This document shows positions 31,841 to 41,204 of a DNA stretch of 64,000 nt, piece after piece. The DNA comes from SZUA-254 sp964596065 (GTDB lineage Bacteria > Bacteroidota > Ignavibacteria > UBA10030 > SZUA-254). The DNA lies in the NCBI GenBank assembly GCA_964596065.1, contig CAZQSM010000002.1, forward strand, positions 1-64,000. The letters are read 5' to 3'. The notes beneath the pieces are model-generated. The model did not search any database. It was given only the letters and a program-made list of their open reading frames with translations, and was not told the DNA's origin. The stretch's first letter is position 1. The number at the start of each line of letters is the position of its first letter. A program made the translations under genes and the position numbers.

Positions 31841-34053
31841 TGGAACGGAAGACCATCACGCTCCCCGTTTCGGGGATGACCTGCGCGAGCTGCGTGACAC
31901 GCGTGGAGCAATCGGTGAAGAAGGTCGACGGGGTGGACGACGCGAGCGTCAACCTGGCCACCGGGAAGGTGCGGTTCACCTACGACCCGTCGAAGACGAA
32001 CCTGGACGCCATCGCGACGGCCGTCGAAGGGGCGGGGTACTCGCTGGAGACGGCGGCGGAGGCGGGCGGGGCCCGTAACCCGGTGTCCCCGCAGGACGAC
32101 GCGTTCCGGAAGCTCAACAGGGATCTCATCCTGAGCGCAGTCCTGAGCGCGCCCGTGATGTTCGCGAGCATGGCGGCGATGACGGGATGGTTCGCCGCGA
32201 CGGTCCCGATCGGGACCCGGACCCTCAACACGATACTGTTCCTTCTGACCACCGTGGTGCTGGCCGGGCCGGGGCGGCGCTTCTTCACCGTCGCCTGGCG
32301 GCTCGCCGGCCATTTCACCGCCGATATGAACACCCTCGTCGCGGTCGGGACCGGCACGGCGTACGCCTACAGTTCCGTCATCACCCTCTTCCCGGACGTG
32401 TCCGGCGCCGCGTCGGGGCACGTCTATTTCGACACCGCCGCGAGCATCGTCACGCTCATCCTCCTCGGGAGGACACTCGAATTCCGCGCGAAGCGCCGCA
32501 CGTCGGACGCCATCCGGAAACTCGCGGCGCTCCGGCCGGTCAGCGCGCGGGTCGTCCGGGACGGCCGCGAGGTGGACGTACCCGCGGGCGAGGTGAGGCC
32601 GGGGGACGTCGTCATCGCCAGGCCCGGCGAGCGGCTCGCGGTCGACGGCGTCGTCGAGGGCGGCGATTCCTCGATCGACGAATCGATGATCACGGGCGAG
32701 AGCGTCCCCGCCGACAAGAGAACGGGTGACAGGGTCACCGGCGGCACGGTCAACCTGACCGGCTCGCTGACATACCGGGCGACGGCGGTGGGCTCCGACA
32801 CCGTCATCGCCGGCATCATCCGCATGGTGGAGGAGGCGCAGGGCTCGAAGGCGCCGATCCAGGCGCTCGCGGACAGGATCGCCGCGGTCTTCGTCCCGGT
32901 CGTGATCGTGGTCGCAGCGCTGACGTTCCTCGGCTGGATCACACTGGGCGGGGAGGGCTTCACGCCCGCGATGCTCAAGTTCATCGCGGTCCTGATCATC
33001 GCCTGCCCCTGCGCGCTGGGGCTCGCCACCCCCACGGCGATCATGGTCGGCACGGGCGCGGGCGCCGCGAAGGGGATACTCATCAGGAACGCGGAAAGCC
33101 TTGAACGCGCGCACAGGATCAGCGTGGTGGTGCTGGACAAGACCGGCACGCTGACCTCCGGGCGGCCTTCGGTCACGGGGCTCCTCCCCCTGGCCGGATA
33201 CGACGGACCCTCCCTGCTCCGCCTCGCGTCGTCGGTCGAATCGCGCTCCGAGCACCCGCTCGGCGGGGCGGTGGTGGACCACGCGCGGGGCCTCGGCATC
33301 GCCCCGCTCCCCGTCGAATCGTTCCGGTCGCTGACCGGGCAGGGGGTAACGGGAGTCGTCGGCGGGGCCGCGGTGGCGGCGGGCAGTCCGGCACTGATGC
33401 GGGAGTTCGCCATCGACACCCGGGAGGCCGACGAGGCCGCGGCCCGGATGCGATCCGGCGGCCAGACACCGGTCTTCGTCGCGGTGAACGGGTCGCTGGC
33501 GGGAGTGGTCGCGGTCGCAGACACGATCAAACCGGGGTCGAGGGATGCGGTCGAAACGCTGCGCGCGATGAAGATCGAGGTCGTGATGATCACCGGGGAC
33601 AACGAGCGGACGGCCCGGGCGATCGCGGGGCAGGCGGGGATCGACAGGGTCATCGCGGGCGTGATGCCGCGGGACAAGGCCGCCCGCATCGCGGAACTCC
33701 AGGAGGCGGGGGCGGTCGTGGCGATGGCGGGAGACGGCATCAACGACGCACCGGCGCTCGCGCGCGCGGACGTCGGCATCGCGATGGGTCAGGGCACCGA
33801 CATCGCGATGGAAGCCGCGGACATCACGCTGATGGGCGGCGACCTCGCGGGCATCGCCGCGGCGATACGGTTGTCGAGGAAAACAATCGGCGCGATCAGG
33901 CAGAACCTCTTCTGGGCGTTCATTTACAACGTCGTCGGCATTCCCGTCGCCGCGCTCGGCCTCCTCAACCCGGTCTTTGCCGCCGCGGCGATGGCCCTCA
34001 GTTCGGTGAGCGTGGTGTCGAATTCGCTCCGGTTGAAACGCGCGGCGAGGTAA
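31840..34053 (+). CDS. copA: Copper-exporting P1B-type ATPase
   Basis: A 737-residue protein. There is one N-terminal HMA domain (GMTCASCVTRVEQ), then eight membrane helices, the actuator TGES (MITGESVPADK), the ion-binding CPC (IIACPCALGLATPT), the phosphorylation site DKTGT (VVLDKTGTLTSGR), the HP nucleotide motif (SEHPLGGAV) and GDGINDAPALA. CPC with the YN and MSS residues near the end (FIYNVVGIP, MALSSVSVV) indicates Cu(I) specificity. It exports copper from the cytoplasm. GTG 31837 is an alternative start. Confidence 0.96.
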   Translation: MERKTITLPVSGMTCASCVTRVEQSVKKVDGVDDASVNLATGKVRFTYDPSKTNLDAIATAVEGAGYSLETAAEAGGARNPVSPQDDAFRKLNRDLILSAVLSAPVMFASMAAMTGWFAATVPIGTRTLNTILFLLTTVVLAGPGRRFFTVAWRLAGHFTADMNTLVAVGTGTAYAYSSVITLFPDVSGAASGHVYFDTAASIVTLILLGRTLEFRAKRRTSDAIRKLAALRPVSARVVRDGREVDVPAGEVRPGDVVIARPGERLAVDGVVEGGDSSIDESMITGESVPADKRTGDRVTGGTVNLTGSLTYRATAVGSDTVIAGIIRMVEEAQGSKAPIQALADRIAAVFVPVVIVVAALTFLGWITLGGEGFTPAMLKFIAVLIIACPCALGLATPTAIMVGTGAGAAKGILIRNAESLERAHRISVVVLDKTGTLTSGRPSVTGLLPLAGYDGPSLLRLASSVESRSEHPLGGAVVDHARGLGIAPLPVESFRSLTGQGVTGVVGGAAVAAGSPALMREFAIDTREADEAAARMRSGGQTPVFVAVNGSLAGVVAVADTIKPGSRDAVETLRAMKIEVVMITGDNERTARAIAGQAGIDRVIAGVMPRDKAARIAELQEAGAVVAMAGDGINDAPALARADVGIAMGQGTDIAMEAADITLMGGDLAGIAAAIRLSRKTIGAIRQNLFWAFIYNVVGIPVAALGLLNPVFAAAAMALSSVSVVSNSLRLKRAAR

Positions 34054-34091
34054 GGGAGACGCGGAGTGTTGCGCGGCCCGGACCCATCCGC

Positions 34092-34097
34092 TATATT
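34092..34097 (+). promoter_or_regulatory. TATATT box upstream of the VOC gene 34130
   Basis: CGCTATATTGTCGG, 33 bp before ATG 34130. Same spacing as the box before the copper genes. Confidence 0.4.
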
Positions 34098-34129
34098 GTC
34101 GGTCGGGAGAACCAGTCAAGGAGCAACGC

Positions 34130-34630
34130 ATGTCGACCGATAGCAGGCCGCAGATCGATCCCGGAGCCCGGATCGGCCACGTCCACCTCAGGGTGTCGGA
34201 CCTCCGGCGTTCCCTCGGGTTTTACGAGGGGGTGCTCGGTTTCCGCGTGACGCAGCGGATGGGGGAGGGCGCCGCGTTCCTCGCGGCCGGGGGTTATCAC
34301 CACCACATCGGGCTCAACACGTGGGAGAGCGCCGGCGGAAAACCCCCCGCCCGCGGGACCACGGGACTCTATCACATCGCGATCCTCTACCCCGACAGGG
34401 CGTCGCTGGCGGCGGCGCTGCGAAGGGTGATCGCGGAGGGCATCCCCCTCGACGGGGCGAGCGACCATGGCGTGAGCGAGGCGGTCTACCTGCGCGACCC
34501 GGACGGCAACGGCGTGGAGCTCTACCGCGACCGGCCGGAGGGCGAGTGGCCCCGGTCGGCCGACGGGTCGCTCAGGATGACGATCGGCCGCCTCGACCTC
34601 GACGCGCTCCTTTCGGAGCCTGCACGATGA
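34130..34630 (+). CDS. VOC family protein (ring-cleavage dioxygenase-like)
   Basis: A 166-residue protein with two half-modules: GHVHLRVSDLRRSLGFYEGVLGF with a His ligand, GLYHIAILYPDRASLAAAL with the second His, and YLRDPDGNGVELYRDRP with the Glu. All three metal ligands of the VOC fold are present, unlike the paralogue at 15722. It resembles extradiol dioxygenase/glyoxalase proteins such as CatE; substrate unknown. AAGGAG lies upstream. Confidence 0.9.
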   Translation: MSTDSRPQIDPGARIGHVHLRVSDLRRSLGFYEGVLGFRVTQRMGEGAAFLAAGGYHHHIGLNTWESAGGKPPARGTTGLYHIAILYPDRASLAAALRRVIAEGIPLDGASDHGVSEAVYLRDPDGNGVELYRDRPEGEWPRSADGSLRMTIGRLDLDALLSEPAR

Positions 34631-34660
34631 CCCCGGAGTCCCGGTGACGACGGCCGCACG

Positions 34661-36460
34661 ATGAGGGTGAACGGCGGGCGCTCCGGCCCGGGCGCATACG
34701 CGGTGGCGCTCGGGATGGCGGTCGCTCTCGGGGTGTCGCTGCGCCTCTACCTCCTGCCGTCGCAGATCCTGCTCGACGACGAATGGCACGGGCTCAACCA
34801 GGCGATCGGCGCCTCGTTTTCCGACCTTCTCGGGAGCGACGGCGCGAGGGACAACACCAGCCTGCCGCTCAATATCTACCATTGGATCCTGCTCCACACC
34901 GCCGGATGGACCGAACTCACCATCCGGCTGCCGGTGATCCTCGCCGGGCTCCTCGGCCTCGTCCTGCTGCCGGGCGCGGCGCGGAGGGCGCTCGGTGAAC
35001 CGACGGCGCTGATATTCGCCTTCCTGCTGGCGATCGCCCCGTTCGCGATTTTTTACAGCCGGTTCTCGCGCGCCTACAGCATCGTCCTCCTCCTCGGTTT
35101 CCTGGCCCTTTTCTCGGCGCACCGGTGGCTCTCGACGGGGGACCGGCGCGCGGCGCGGGGATTCCTTTCGACCGGCACGGTCGCCGCCTACTTCCATCCG
35201 TTCGCGGCGATCGTCGTCGTGGCGCCGTTCGCCCTCTATTACGTCCGGGCGATGGCCGGTCTCATCGGCCTGAAGGCGTGGAAGGGGATCCGGTTCGGGC
35301 CGGATCCGCGTGCCGTGCGGCGAACCGGTCTGATTCAGGCGGCGCTGCTCCTTCCCGCGATCTGGTCCTGGGCTTCGGCGTCCCCGAATCTTCCCTGGGG
35401 GGAGGGGTCGTGGTCGTGGCCGGGGCTGGCGGACGCGCTCGGGCTGCTGGCCGGGTCCTCCAGTCCCTGGCTCGCCGTACCCTTCTACGGGTTCCTGTCG
35501 CTCGGCGGTGTCGCGCTGCGCCGGAAGGCTCCGCTGCTTGCCGGCATCTTCGGGACCGTGGTCGCGCTGTACATCGCGGCGCTGACCGCAAGCCGGCCCT
35601 TCGGGCTCGGGAACGGGGTGGTCGCCCTGCGATACGCCATCGTCCTCGTTCCGATCGGGCTCGTGTGCGTCGCGGCCGGGATCGACGCGATCCGGGGGCG
35701 ATTAACGCCGTCCGGAAGCGGGACCCCGGCGACGGGAGCGGACCGGGCCCTCCCGCGTTTTCTCCGGCCCGGGGCCATCGCGCCGGCCCTCTTCGCCGCG
35801 ATGATCCTCGCCCTCTTCCTGGGCGGACCGCTTCCCGCGATCTACGCCCCGCCCAATAACTTTACGGGTCATTCCGCGTATCAGGGGTCATACGCCCCGC
35901 TCGATCCGGAACGCTCCGAGGCGCGGCACGTCTATCCCGGCCATCCGGTGACGGTGTGGGAAGTACCTGAATACTACCGCATCCTCCGGGGCCGGGGGGA
36001 TATCGGGACGATCGTCGAATATCCGCTCGACGTGACAAATTACAACAACCTGTTCTATTTCTATCAACGGGTCCACGGGAAACGAGTCATCGCCGGATAT
36101 TGCGCGGACGGGAGACTGCTCGGCCACAGGGCGGTACTTCCCCCGGGCGAAGAGGGGATGGGGCTTCGGCTCGGGATGCTGACCGCGGACCAGATCCTCT
36201 CGCACGCGGAGGACCGGCGAAGGCTGGAGTTCGCGAACATGGCCGATGTCACCGATCCGGCCGCGCTCCGCGCCTCGGGCGCGTCCGCGGTCATCCTCCA
36301 TAAAACCGTCACGGCGCTCCGGTTCCTGCCGGGAGGCCACGGCACCGTCAGGGTCCGGTACCGCTCGGTGCCGGTCATCGCCGGGCGGCTCGCCGCGGCG
36401 TTCGGGCCGCCCGTCTATGAAGACGAATCGATCATTTGTTTTGAGATGAAAAAACAGTAA
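34661..36460 (+). CDS. GT39/ArnT-like glycosyltransferase membrane protein
   Basis: A 599-residue protein with about eleven membrane helices and an extracytoplasmic C-terminal domain from about residue 400. The first loop has LDDEWHG, the acidic motif (Asp-Glu) typical of GT-C enzymes, and ELTIRLPVILAGLLGL and FYSRFSRAYSIVLLLG are typical of the GT39/PMT group. It probably transfers a sugar from a lipid-phosphate donor to an extracytoplasmic acceptor. Acceptor unknown. Confidence 0.78.
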   Translation: MRVNGGRSGPGAYAVALGMAVALGVSLRLYLLPSQILLDDEWHGLNQAIGASFSDLLGSDGARDNTSLPLNIYHWILLHTAGWTELTIRLPVILAGLLGLVLLPGAARRALGEPTALIFAFLLAIAPFAIFYSRFSRAYSIVLLLGFLALFSAHRWLSTGDRRAARGFLSTGTVAAYFHPFAAIVVVAPFALYYVRAMAGLIGLKAWKGIRFGPDPRAVRRTGLIQAALLLPAIWSWASASPNLPWGEGSWSWPGLADALGLLAGSSSPWLAVPFYGFLSLGGVALRRKAPLLAGIFGTVVALYIAALTASRPFGLGNGVVALRYAIVLVPIGLVCVAAGIDAIRGRLTPSGSGTPATGADRALPRFLRPGAIAPALFAAMILALFLGGPLPAIYAPPNNFTGHSAYQGSYAPLDPERSEARHVYPGHPVTVWEVPEYYRILRGRGDIGTIVEYPLDVTNYNNLFYFYQRVHGKRVIAGYCADGRLLGHRAVLPPGEEGMGLRLGMLTADQILSHAEDRRRLEFANMADVTDPAALRASGASAVILHKTVTALRFLPGGHGTVRVRYRSVPVIAGRLAAAFGPPVYEDESIICFEMKKQ

Positions 36461-36489
36461 CATCATCGTATCACTCATCGGAGGTCCCC

Positions 36490-37188
36490 ATGATCCACCC
36501 GGTCGCCGCGTTGTCGCTCCTCTCGTTCCTCACGCTCGTCCCCGGCATCTCCTCCCCGGTCGCGGGGCAAACATCCGGAACGCGGCCCCCCACGCAGCCG
36601 CCCCCTCCGCAATCCCCGGTCGAATATACCTGTCCGCCGTGCGGATGCCGCGGGGACGACGCCACGCACAACAGTCCCGGCAACTGCCCAAATTGCGGGA
36701 TGGAGATGATCGACAAATCGACGACCCTCACGATTTCCGGAATACCCAATTTTTCAAAACCGAACGACAGCGTCTGGACGGGGGGACAGCCGACGCTGGC
36801 GCAGCTCGAAAAATTGAAGGAAGCGGGGGTGCGGACGGTCATCAACCTTCGCATGCCGGAAGAGCATGACGGTCATCTCGAAATGGCCCGGGTGAAGGAA
36901 CTGGGCATGCGGTACGTCAACATCCCGGTCGATTACAGCAGGCCCGACACCGCCGACGTGACCGCGTTCCTGCGCGCGACCGACACGACGTTGAACAAGG
37001 GCCGGGTGTTCATTCATTGCACGGCCGCGATCAGGGTCGGCGCGTTCTGGATGATCAGGCGGATCGTCCGCGACGGGGTGGAGGCGGCGCAGGCCCGTGA
37101 GGAAGCGAGGACCATCGGCCTCGGGAACCAGCAGTCGTGGGTCGATTTCGCGACGAAGATGGCCGGCGCCGGATCGGGGAAACGCTGA
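36490..37188 (+). CDS. Heavy-metal-binding domain fused to a DUF442-type phosphatase
   Basis: A 232-residue exported protein (signal peptide to about residue 27, then a Pro-rich linker). Residues ~40-68 are a heavy-metal-binding module: YTCPPCGCRGDD and NCPNCGMEMI, four Cys in two CxxC pairs. Residues ~78-225 are a tyrosine-phosphatase-like domain: VWTGGQPTLAQLEKLKEAGV, TVINLR, and the P-loop HCTAAIRVGAFWMI with Cys and Arg as in the Cx4R form of DUF442 proteins. Combining the two is unusual. Its stop abuts the next gene. Confidence 0.72.
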   Translation: MIHPVAALSLLSFLTLVPGISSPVAGQTSGTRPPTQPPPPQSPVEYTCPPCGCRGDDATHNSPGNCPNCGMEMIDKSTTLTISGIPNFSKPNDSVWTGGQPTLAQLEKLKEAGVRTVINLRMPEEHDGHLEMARVKELGMRYVNIPVDYSRPDTADVTAFLRATDTTLNKGRVFIHCTAAIRVGAFWMIRRIVRDGVEAAQAREEARTIGLGNQQSWVDFATKMAGAGSGKR

Positions 37189-38388
37189 ATGAGGAATCCC
37201 GTCGCAGGGAGCACGCTCCTCGTCGCCTGGGCCCTGGCGCTGGCGGTCGAATGCCGGGGTCAGGACCCCGCGAGGGCCATCCCTTCCCCCGCCGCCGCCG
37301 GGAGCGCCCAGGCGTCGCTGGCGGTCGGGCCCGACGGCCGCGTCTACCTCAGCTGGATCGAGCCGGCGGGGGAGAAGCGTCACTCGCTGAAATTTTCGGT
37401 GCTCGCCGAATCGTCCTGGTCCGTGCCCCGGACGATCGCGTCGGGAACGGGGTGGTTCGTCAACTGGGCCGATTTCCCCGCGCTCGCGATCCTCGCCGAC
37501 GGCTCCATGGCGGCCCACTGGCTGGAGCGGAGCGGGCCCGACGCGTACGCCTACGGCGTCCGGATCGCCCTCTCGGCGGACGGCGGAAAGAGCTGGTCGG
37601 CGCCGGTCACGCCGCACCACGACGGTACGCAGACCGAACACGGGTTCGTGTCGATGTTTCCGGCCCCGGACGGTTCGCTCGGCGCCGTCTGGCTCGACGG
37701 ACGGGAGATGTCGGGCGGTGAGGAGGGGCACGGCCACGGGAACATGACGCTCCGGTACACGACCATCGCCGCGGGAACGACCCCGGCGGACGGGGTGGTC
37801 CTCGACCCAAGGGTGTGCGAATGCTGCCAGACATCGGCAGCGCTGACGGCGGCGGGTCCGGTCGTGGCGTACCGCGACCGGGACGAAGCCGAGGTGCGCG
37901 ACATTTCCGTCGTCCGGCTCGCGGGCGGCGCGTGGACTGCGCCCCAAACGGTCGCCGCGGACGGGTGGAAGATCGAGGGGTGCCCGGTGAACGGGCCCGC
38001 CATCGCGGCGATCGACAGCAGCGTGGCGTTGGCCTGGTTCACGGCCGCCGGCGACACGCCGAGGGTCTCTCTGGTGTTTTCAGCCGACGCCGGGGCGACG
38101 TTCGGCCGCCCGATCCGGATCGACGACGGATCGCCGTCGGGACGGGTGGACGTGATCCTCCTCGGGGACGGGAGCGCCGTCGTGAGCTGGCTCGAGCGCG
38201 TGGCGGGGGCGGGGGAACTCCGGGCGAGGCGCGTCACGGCCGGGGGGACCCGGGCCGCCGCGACGACCATCGCCCCCTCCGGAACGGCGCGTTCGAGCGG
38301 TTTTCCCCGCATGGCGAGGTCGGGAAATGACGTCGTGTTCGCCTGGATCGGCGAGGGCGTCCTGACCGCGAAGCTCCGGGTGCCCTGA
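37189..38388 (+). CDS. Sialidase-like beta-propeller protein
   Basis: A 399-residue exported protein (signal peptide to about residue 23). Repeated SxDGGxxW-like motifs, as in IALSADGGKSWSAPV and VFSADAGATFGRP, are BNR/Asp-box repeats of six-bladed propellers. A Cys-rich stretch RVCECCQTSAAL near the middle is conserved in this group as I recall it. Whether it has glycosidase activity is uncertain, as the Arg triad of sialidases cannot be confirmed. It begins immediately after the metal-domain phosphatase, so the pair is probably co-transcribed. Confidence 0.7.
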   Translation: MRNPVAGSTLLVAWALALAVECRGQDPARAIPSPAAAGSAQASLAVGPDGRVYLSWIEPAGEKRHSLKFSVLAESSWSVPRTIASGTGWFVNWADFPALAILADGSMAAHWLERSGPDAYAYGVRIALSADGGKSWSAPVTPHHDGTQTEHGFVSMFPAPDGSLGAVWLDGREMSGGEEGHGHGNMTLRYTTIAAGTTPADGVVLDPRVCECCQTSAALTAAGPVVAYRDRDEAEVRDISVVRLAGGAWTAPQTVAADGWKIEGCPVNGPAIAAIDSSVALAWFTAAGDTPRVSLVFSADAGATFGRPIRIDDGSPSGRVDVILLGDGSAVVSWLERVAGAGELRARRVTAGGTRAAATTIAPSGTARSSGFPRMARSGNDVVFAWIGEGVLTAKLRVP

Positions 38389-38482
38389 CCCTTTGCACAC
38401 CGCGGAACGCAACTTCGCGGGTCGCCGGTTCGTATAGAGACCGTAGACCTGTTTCCGGCAATCATTCGGGGAGGCACGCGCA

Positions 38483-38698
38483 ATGCGCGGATTCACCGCA
38501 TTCATCGGCTTTTGCGTCCTCATGCTGCTCTGCTGGCCCCTCGCCCTGCTGGCGCTGATACTCTATCCGATCGTCTGGATCCTGCTGCTCCCGTTCCGGC
38601 TGATCGGGATCACCGTGGACGCCGTCTTCGCGCTCCTGCGCGCCATCCTGATGCTGCCCGCCCGTCTCCTGGGCTGGAGGAAGGCGCCCGCCCGATGA
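38483..38698 (+). CDS. Small membrane protein
   Basis: A 71-residue protein with a single long hydrophobic region (FIGFCVLMLLCWPLALLALI and on to about residue 60), possibly two helices, and a short basic C-terminus. Upstream GGGGAGGC fits a ribosome site. No family recognised. Confidence 0.65.
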   Translation: MRGFTAFIGFCVLMLLCWPLALLALILYPIVWILLLPFRLIGITVDAVFALLRAILMLPARLLGWRKAPAR

Positions 38699-38762
38699 CG
38701 GAACTGAAGGCCATGCAACACCGCATCACTGACAATCCACATCCATCCGCGGAGAAACCACG

Positions 38763-39338
38763 ATGAGCGACACGGAAAAAGCCCTTGCCACACAACTCGA
38801 AAACCTCCAGAAACGCTCGGGAAAGACGCTCGCGCAGCTCGAAAAAATCATCCGTTCGAGCGGGCTCACCAAACACGGCGAGATCCGGGACATGCTGAAG
38901 CGGGACCTCGGCATGGGACACGGCGACGCCAACACGCTGGTGCACGTCGTCCTGAAATCGGACGGGGCGGGCGCCGCGGCCGACTCGGGGCTCCCGGCCG
39001 GCGACGTGGTGGCGGGCTTCTACGCCGGGCCGAAGGCGGCCCTCAGGCCGATCCACGACCTGCTGATGAAGGAGATCTCCGGGTTCGGCGACTTCGAGGT
39101 CGCGCCGAAAAAAACCTACGTGAGCCTGCGGAGAAAAAAACAGTTCGCGATGATCGGGCCGGCCACGAAAACGCAGGTGGAGGTCGGCATCAACACGAAG
39201 GGACTCAAGGCGACGGGCCGGCTCGTGGAGAATCCCCCGAACAGCATGTGCCAGTACAGGGTGAGGATCTCCGACGTGAAGGAGGTGGACCCGACGCTCA
39301 TCGGCTGGATCAGGCAGGCGTACGAAGGGGCGGGCTAG
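38763..39338 (+). CDS. DUF4287-DUF5655 protein
   Basis: A 191-residue protein. The N-terminal 60 residues form DUF4287 (LENLQKRSGKTLAQLEKIIRSSG, HGEIRDMLKRDLGMGHGDAN) and the rest is DUF5655 (FYAGPKAALRPIHDLLMKEI, KKTYVSLRRKKQFAMI). This domain pair is common and uncharacterised. The same DUF5655 domain occurs in cassette protein 5977-6387. Confidence 0.87.
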   Translation: MSDTEKALATQLENLQKRSGKTLAQLEKIIRSSGLTKHGEIRDMLKRDLGMGHGDANTLVHVVLKSDGAGAAADSGLPAGDVVAGFYAGPKAALRPIHDLLMKEISGFGDFEVAPKKTYVSLRRKKQFAMIGPATKTQVEVGINTKGLKATGRLVENPPNSMCQYRVRISDVKEVDPTLIGWIRQAYEGAG

Positions 39339-39348
39339 TTCCCGCCCC
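39327..39348 (+). terminator. Hairpin at the end of the DUF4287 gene
   Basis: Perfect 8-bp stem GGGGCGGG / CCCGCCCC around CTAGTT, overlapping the TAG stop. No U-tract follows, so termination would be weak or Rho-assisted. Confidence 0.4.
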
Positions 39349-39412
39349 GGATGGCAATTCTCCCCGAAATTCGTTAAATTCCTCCATATTCGTTCCCACA
39401 CACCGGAATTTG

Positions 39413-40798
39413 ATGAATATCACCGACGTCGACGTTCAATTATTGAGGAAATATTCGGTCGCCGGGCCCAGGTACACAAGCTACCCGAGCGCGCCCCTCT
39501 TCTCCGAAAAATTCCGGTCCGAAGATTACCTCGCCGAAATCCGGGACACCAACCCCGACGGCCAGGACGCCCCGATTTCGATCTACGTCCACCTCCCCTA
39601 CTGCGATACCCTCTGTTATTTCTGCGGCTGCACGATGAAAGTCACGCACGACCCGTCGCAGATCACCGACTACAACCGGTACCTCAAGAAGGAGATCGCG
39701 GCGATCGCGCCGCTGGTCTCCCGGTCGCGCCCCGTGGTCCAGCTCCACTGGGGCGGGGGGACGCCGTCGTACCTGAGCGCCGACGAGATCAGGGACCTGG
39801 GCGCGTTCCTGAAGTCGACGTTCTCCTACGCTCCGGACATCGAAGCCGGCGTGGAGATCGATCCGCGCGGCCTGACCCGGGACCGGATGGAAGCGTTCAG
39901 GGAATCGGGATTCAACCGTGTGAGCATGGGGGTGCAGGACTTCAATCCCGAGGTGCAGAAGGCGGTGAACCGCGTCCAGTCGGAGGAGATCACCCGGGAC
40001 GCCGTGGAGTGGAGCAGGGAGCTGGGATTCCAGAGCATCAACATCGACCTCATCTACGGACTCCCCCACCAGTCCGTCGCCCAGTTCGCCGAAACCGTCG
40101 ACAAGGTGATCGCCCTCTCGCCCGACCGGCTCGCGGTCTTCAATTACGCCCACGTCCCCTGGCTCAAACCGCACCAGAAGGTGATCGACGACTCGACCCT
40201 CCCCTCGCCGGAGGAAAAACTCGGGATTTTCCTGATGACGCTCGGAAAGCTGATCGGGGCCGGGTACGTCAACATCGGCATGGACCATTTCGCCAAGCCG
40301 GACGACGAACTCGCCATCGCCCGCGACAACGGGACGCTCTACAGGAACTTCCAGGGATATTCGACCAAGTCGGGATGCGACATGTACGCGTTCGGGATGT
40401 CGGCCATCAGCTTCCTTGGAGGGGTGTACCACCAGAACCTGAAATCGATACACGATTATTTCGGACGGCTCGACGAGGGGAGGCTCCCGACGCACGCCGG
40501 TTACCGGATGACGCCCGACGACGTGGTCCGGCGCGAGGTGATCATGCGGATGATGTGCGACAACGAGGTGATGAAGGCCGACGTCGGCCGGAAGTTCGGG
40601 ATCTCGTTCGACGCCTATTTCGCGGACGCGCTGGTGAAACTCCGGCAGTTCACCGGGGACGGACTCCTGGAGCTGCACGCGGACAGGATCGTGATCACCC
40701 CCCCGGGCAGGCTGATCGTCCGGAACATCGCGATGTGCTTCGACCCCTACCTGGAATCGATGCGGAAGGACACGCCCGTCTTCTCGAAGACCGTCTGA
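39413..40798 (+). CDS. hemN: Oxygen-independent coproporphyrinogen III oxidase
   Basis: A 461-residue radical SAM enzyme. The cluster motif CxxxCxxC is in YVHLPYCDTLCYFCGCTMK (about residues 62-75), followed by LHWGGGTPSYL, GVEIDPRGLTRDRM, and RVSMGVQDFNPEVQKAVNR. The Cys after the motif (CGC) is typical of genuine HemN. It makes protoporphyrinogen IX under anoxia in heme synthesis. TAAATT at 39375-39380 is a possible -10 box. Confidence 0.95.
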   Translation: MNITDVDVQLLRKYSVAGPRYTSYPSAPLFSEKFRSEDYLAEIRDTNPDGQDAPISIYVHLPYCDTLCYFCGCTMKVTHDPSQITDYNRYLKKEIAAIAPLVSRSRPVVQLHWGGGTPSYLSADEIRDLGAFLKSTFSYAPDIEAGVEIDPRGLTRDRMEAFRESGFNRVSMGVQDFNPEVQKAVNRVQSEEITRDAVEWSRELGFQSINIDLIYGLPHQSVAQFAETVDKVIALSPDRLAVFNYAHVPWLKPHQKVIDDSTLPSPEEKLGIFLMTLGKLIGAGYVNIGMDHFAKPDDELAIARDNGTLYRNFQGYSTKSGCDMYAFGMSAISFLGGVYHQNLKSIHDYFGRLDEGRLPTHAGYRMTPDDVVRREVIMRMMCDNEVMKADVGRKFGISFDAYFADALVKLRQFTGDGLLELHADRIVITPPGRLIVRNIAMCFDPYLESMRKDTPVFSKTV

Positions 40799-40811
40799 CC
40801 GGGAGCGCCCG

Positions 40812-41204
40812 CTATTTTCGGCTCCAGACCATCTGCTCCCGCAACACACCCCTGATCCCCGTCAGGTCCTCGATCCGCCGGATGTCCCGTATCGCCTCCT
40901 CCGCGCTGTCGAACCGGCCGACCCACACCAGAAAGAGCAGCCGTTTTCCATCGATCAGGTTGTCGTAGATGACCGCGTCGATCCCGTTCGATTTGAGCCG
41001 GGAAACGAGATTCTCGGCATTCTCCCGGAGTGAGAACGCGCCCATCTGGACTGCGTAGACTGCCATTCGATGTCCGGATGTGTCCATCGTTCGGGGTGCC
41101 GAATATATCGCGGGATTGGCAGAGCTGCCCGAGCCGGTGATATCGATCGATGTCAGTATGATTGAAACAATAAAAACAAGCGCTGTCAGGAAGAATGTTT
41201 TCAT
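40812..41204 (-). CDS. SPOR domain protein
   Basis: A 130-residue protein on the minus strand, one of the few. An N-terminal membrane helix (FFLTALVFIVSIILTSI) anchors it, and residues ~45-128 form the SPOR peptidoglycan-binding repeat: YAVQMGAFSLRENAENLVSRL, DAVIYDNLI, LFLVWVGRFDSAEEAI. SPOR proteins bind denuded septal peptidoglycan. It ends 13 bp from hemN, convergently. Confidence 0.85.
   Translation of the reverse strand: MKTFFLTALVFIVSIILTSIDITGSGSSANPAIYSAPRTMDTSGHRMAVYAVQMGAFSLRENAENLVSRLKSNGIDAVIYDNLIDGKRLLFLVWVGRFDSAEEAIRDIRRIEDLTGIRGVLREQMVWSRK

Noticed and set aside
31396..34131. A 911-codon open frame on the minus strand across copA
   Set aside because: Antisense of copA in GC-rich DNA, with no family features; copA on the plus strand has all P-type ATPase motifs. 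The same applies to long minus-strand frames at 53603-55801 and 57890-59971.
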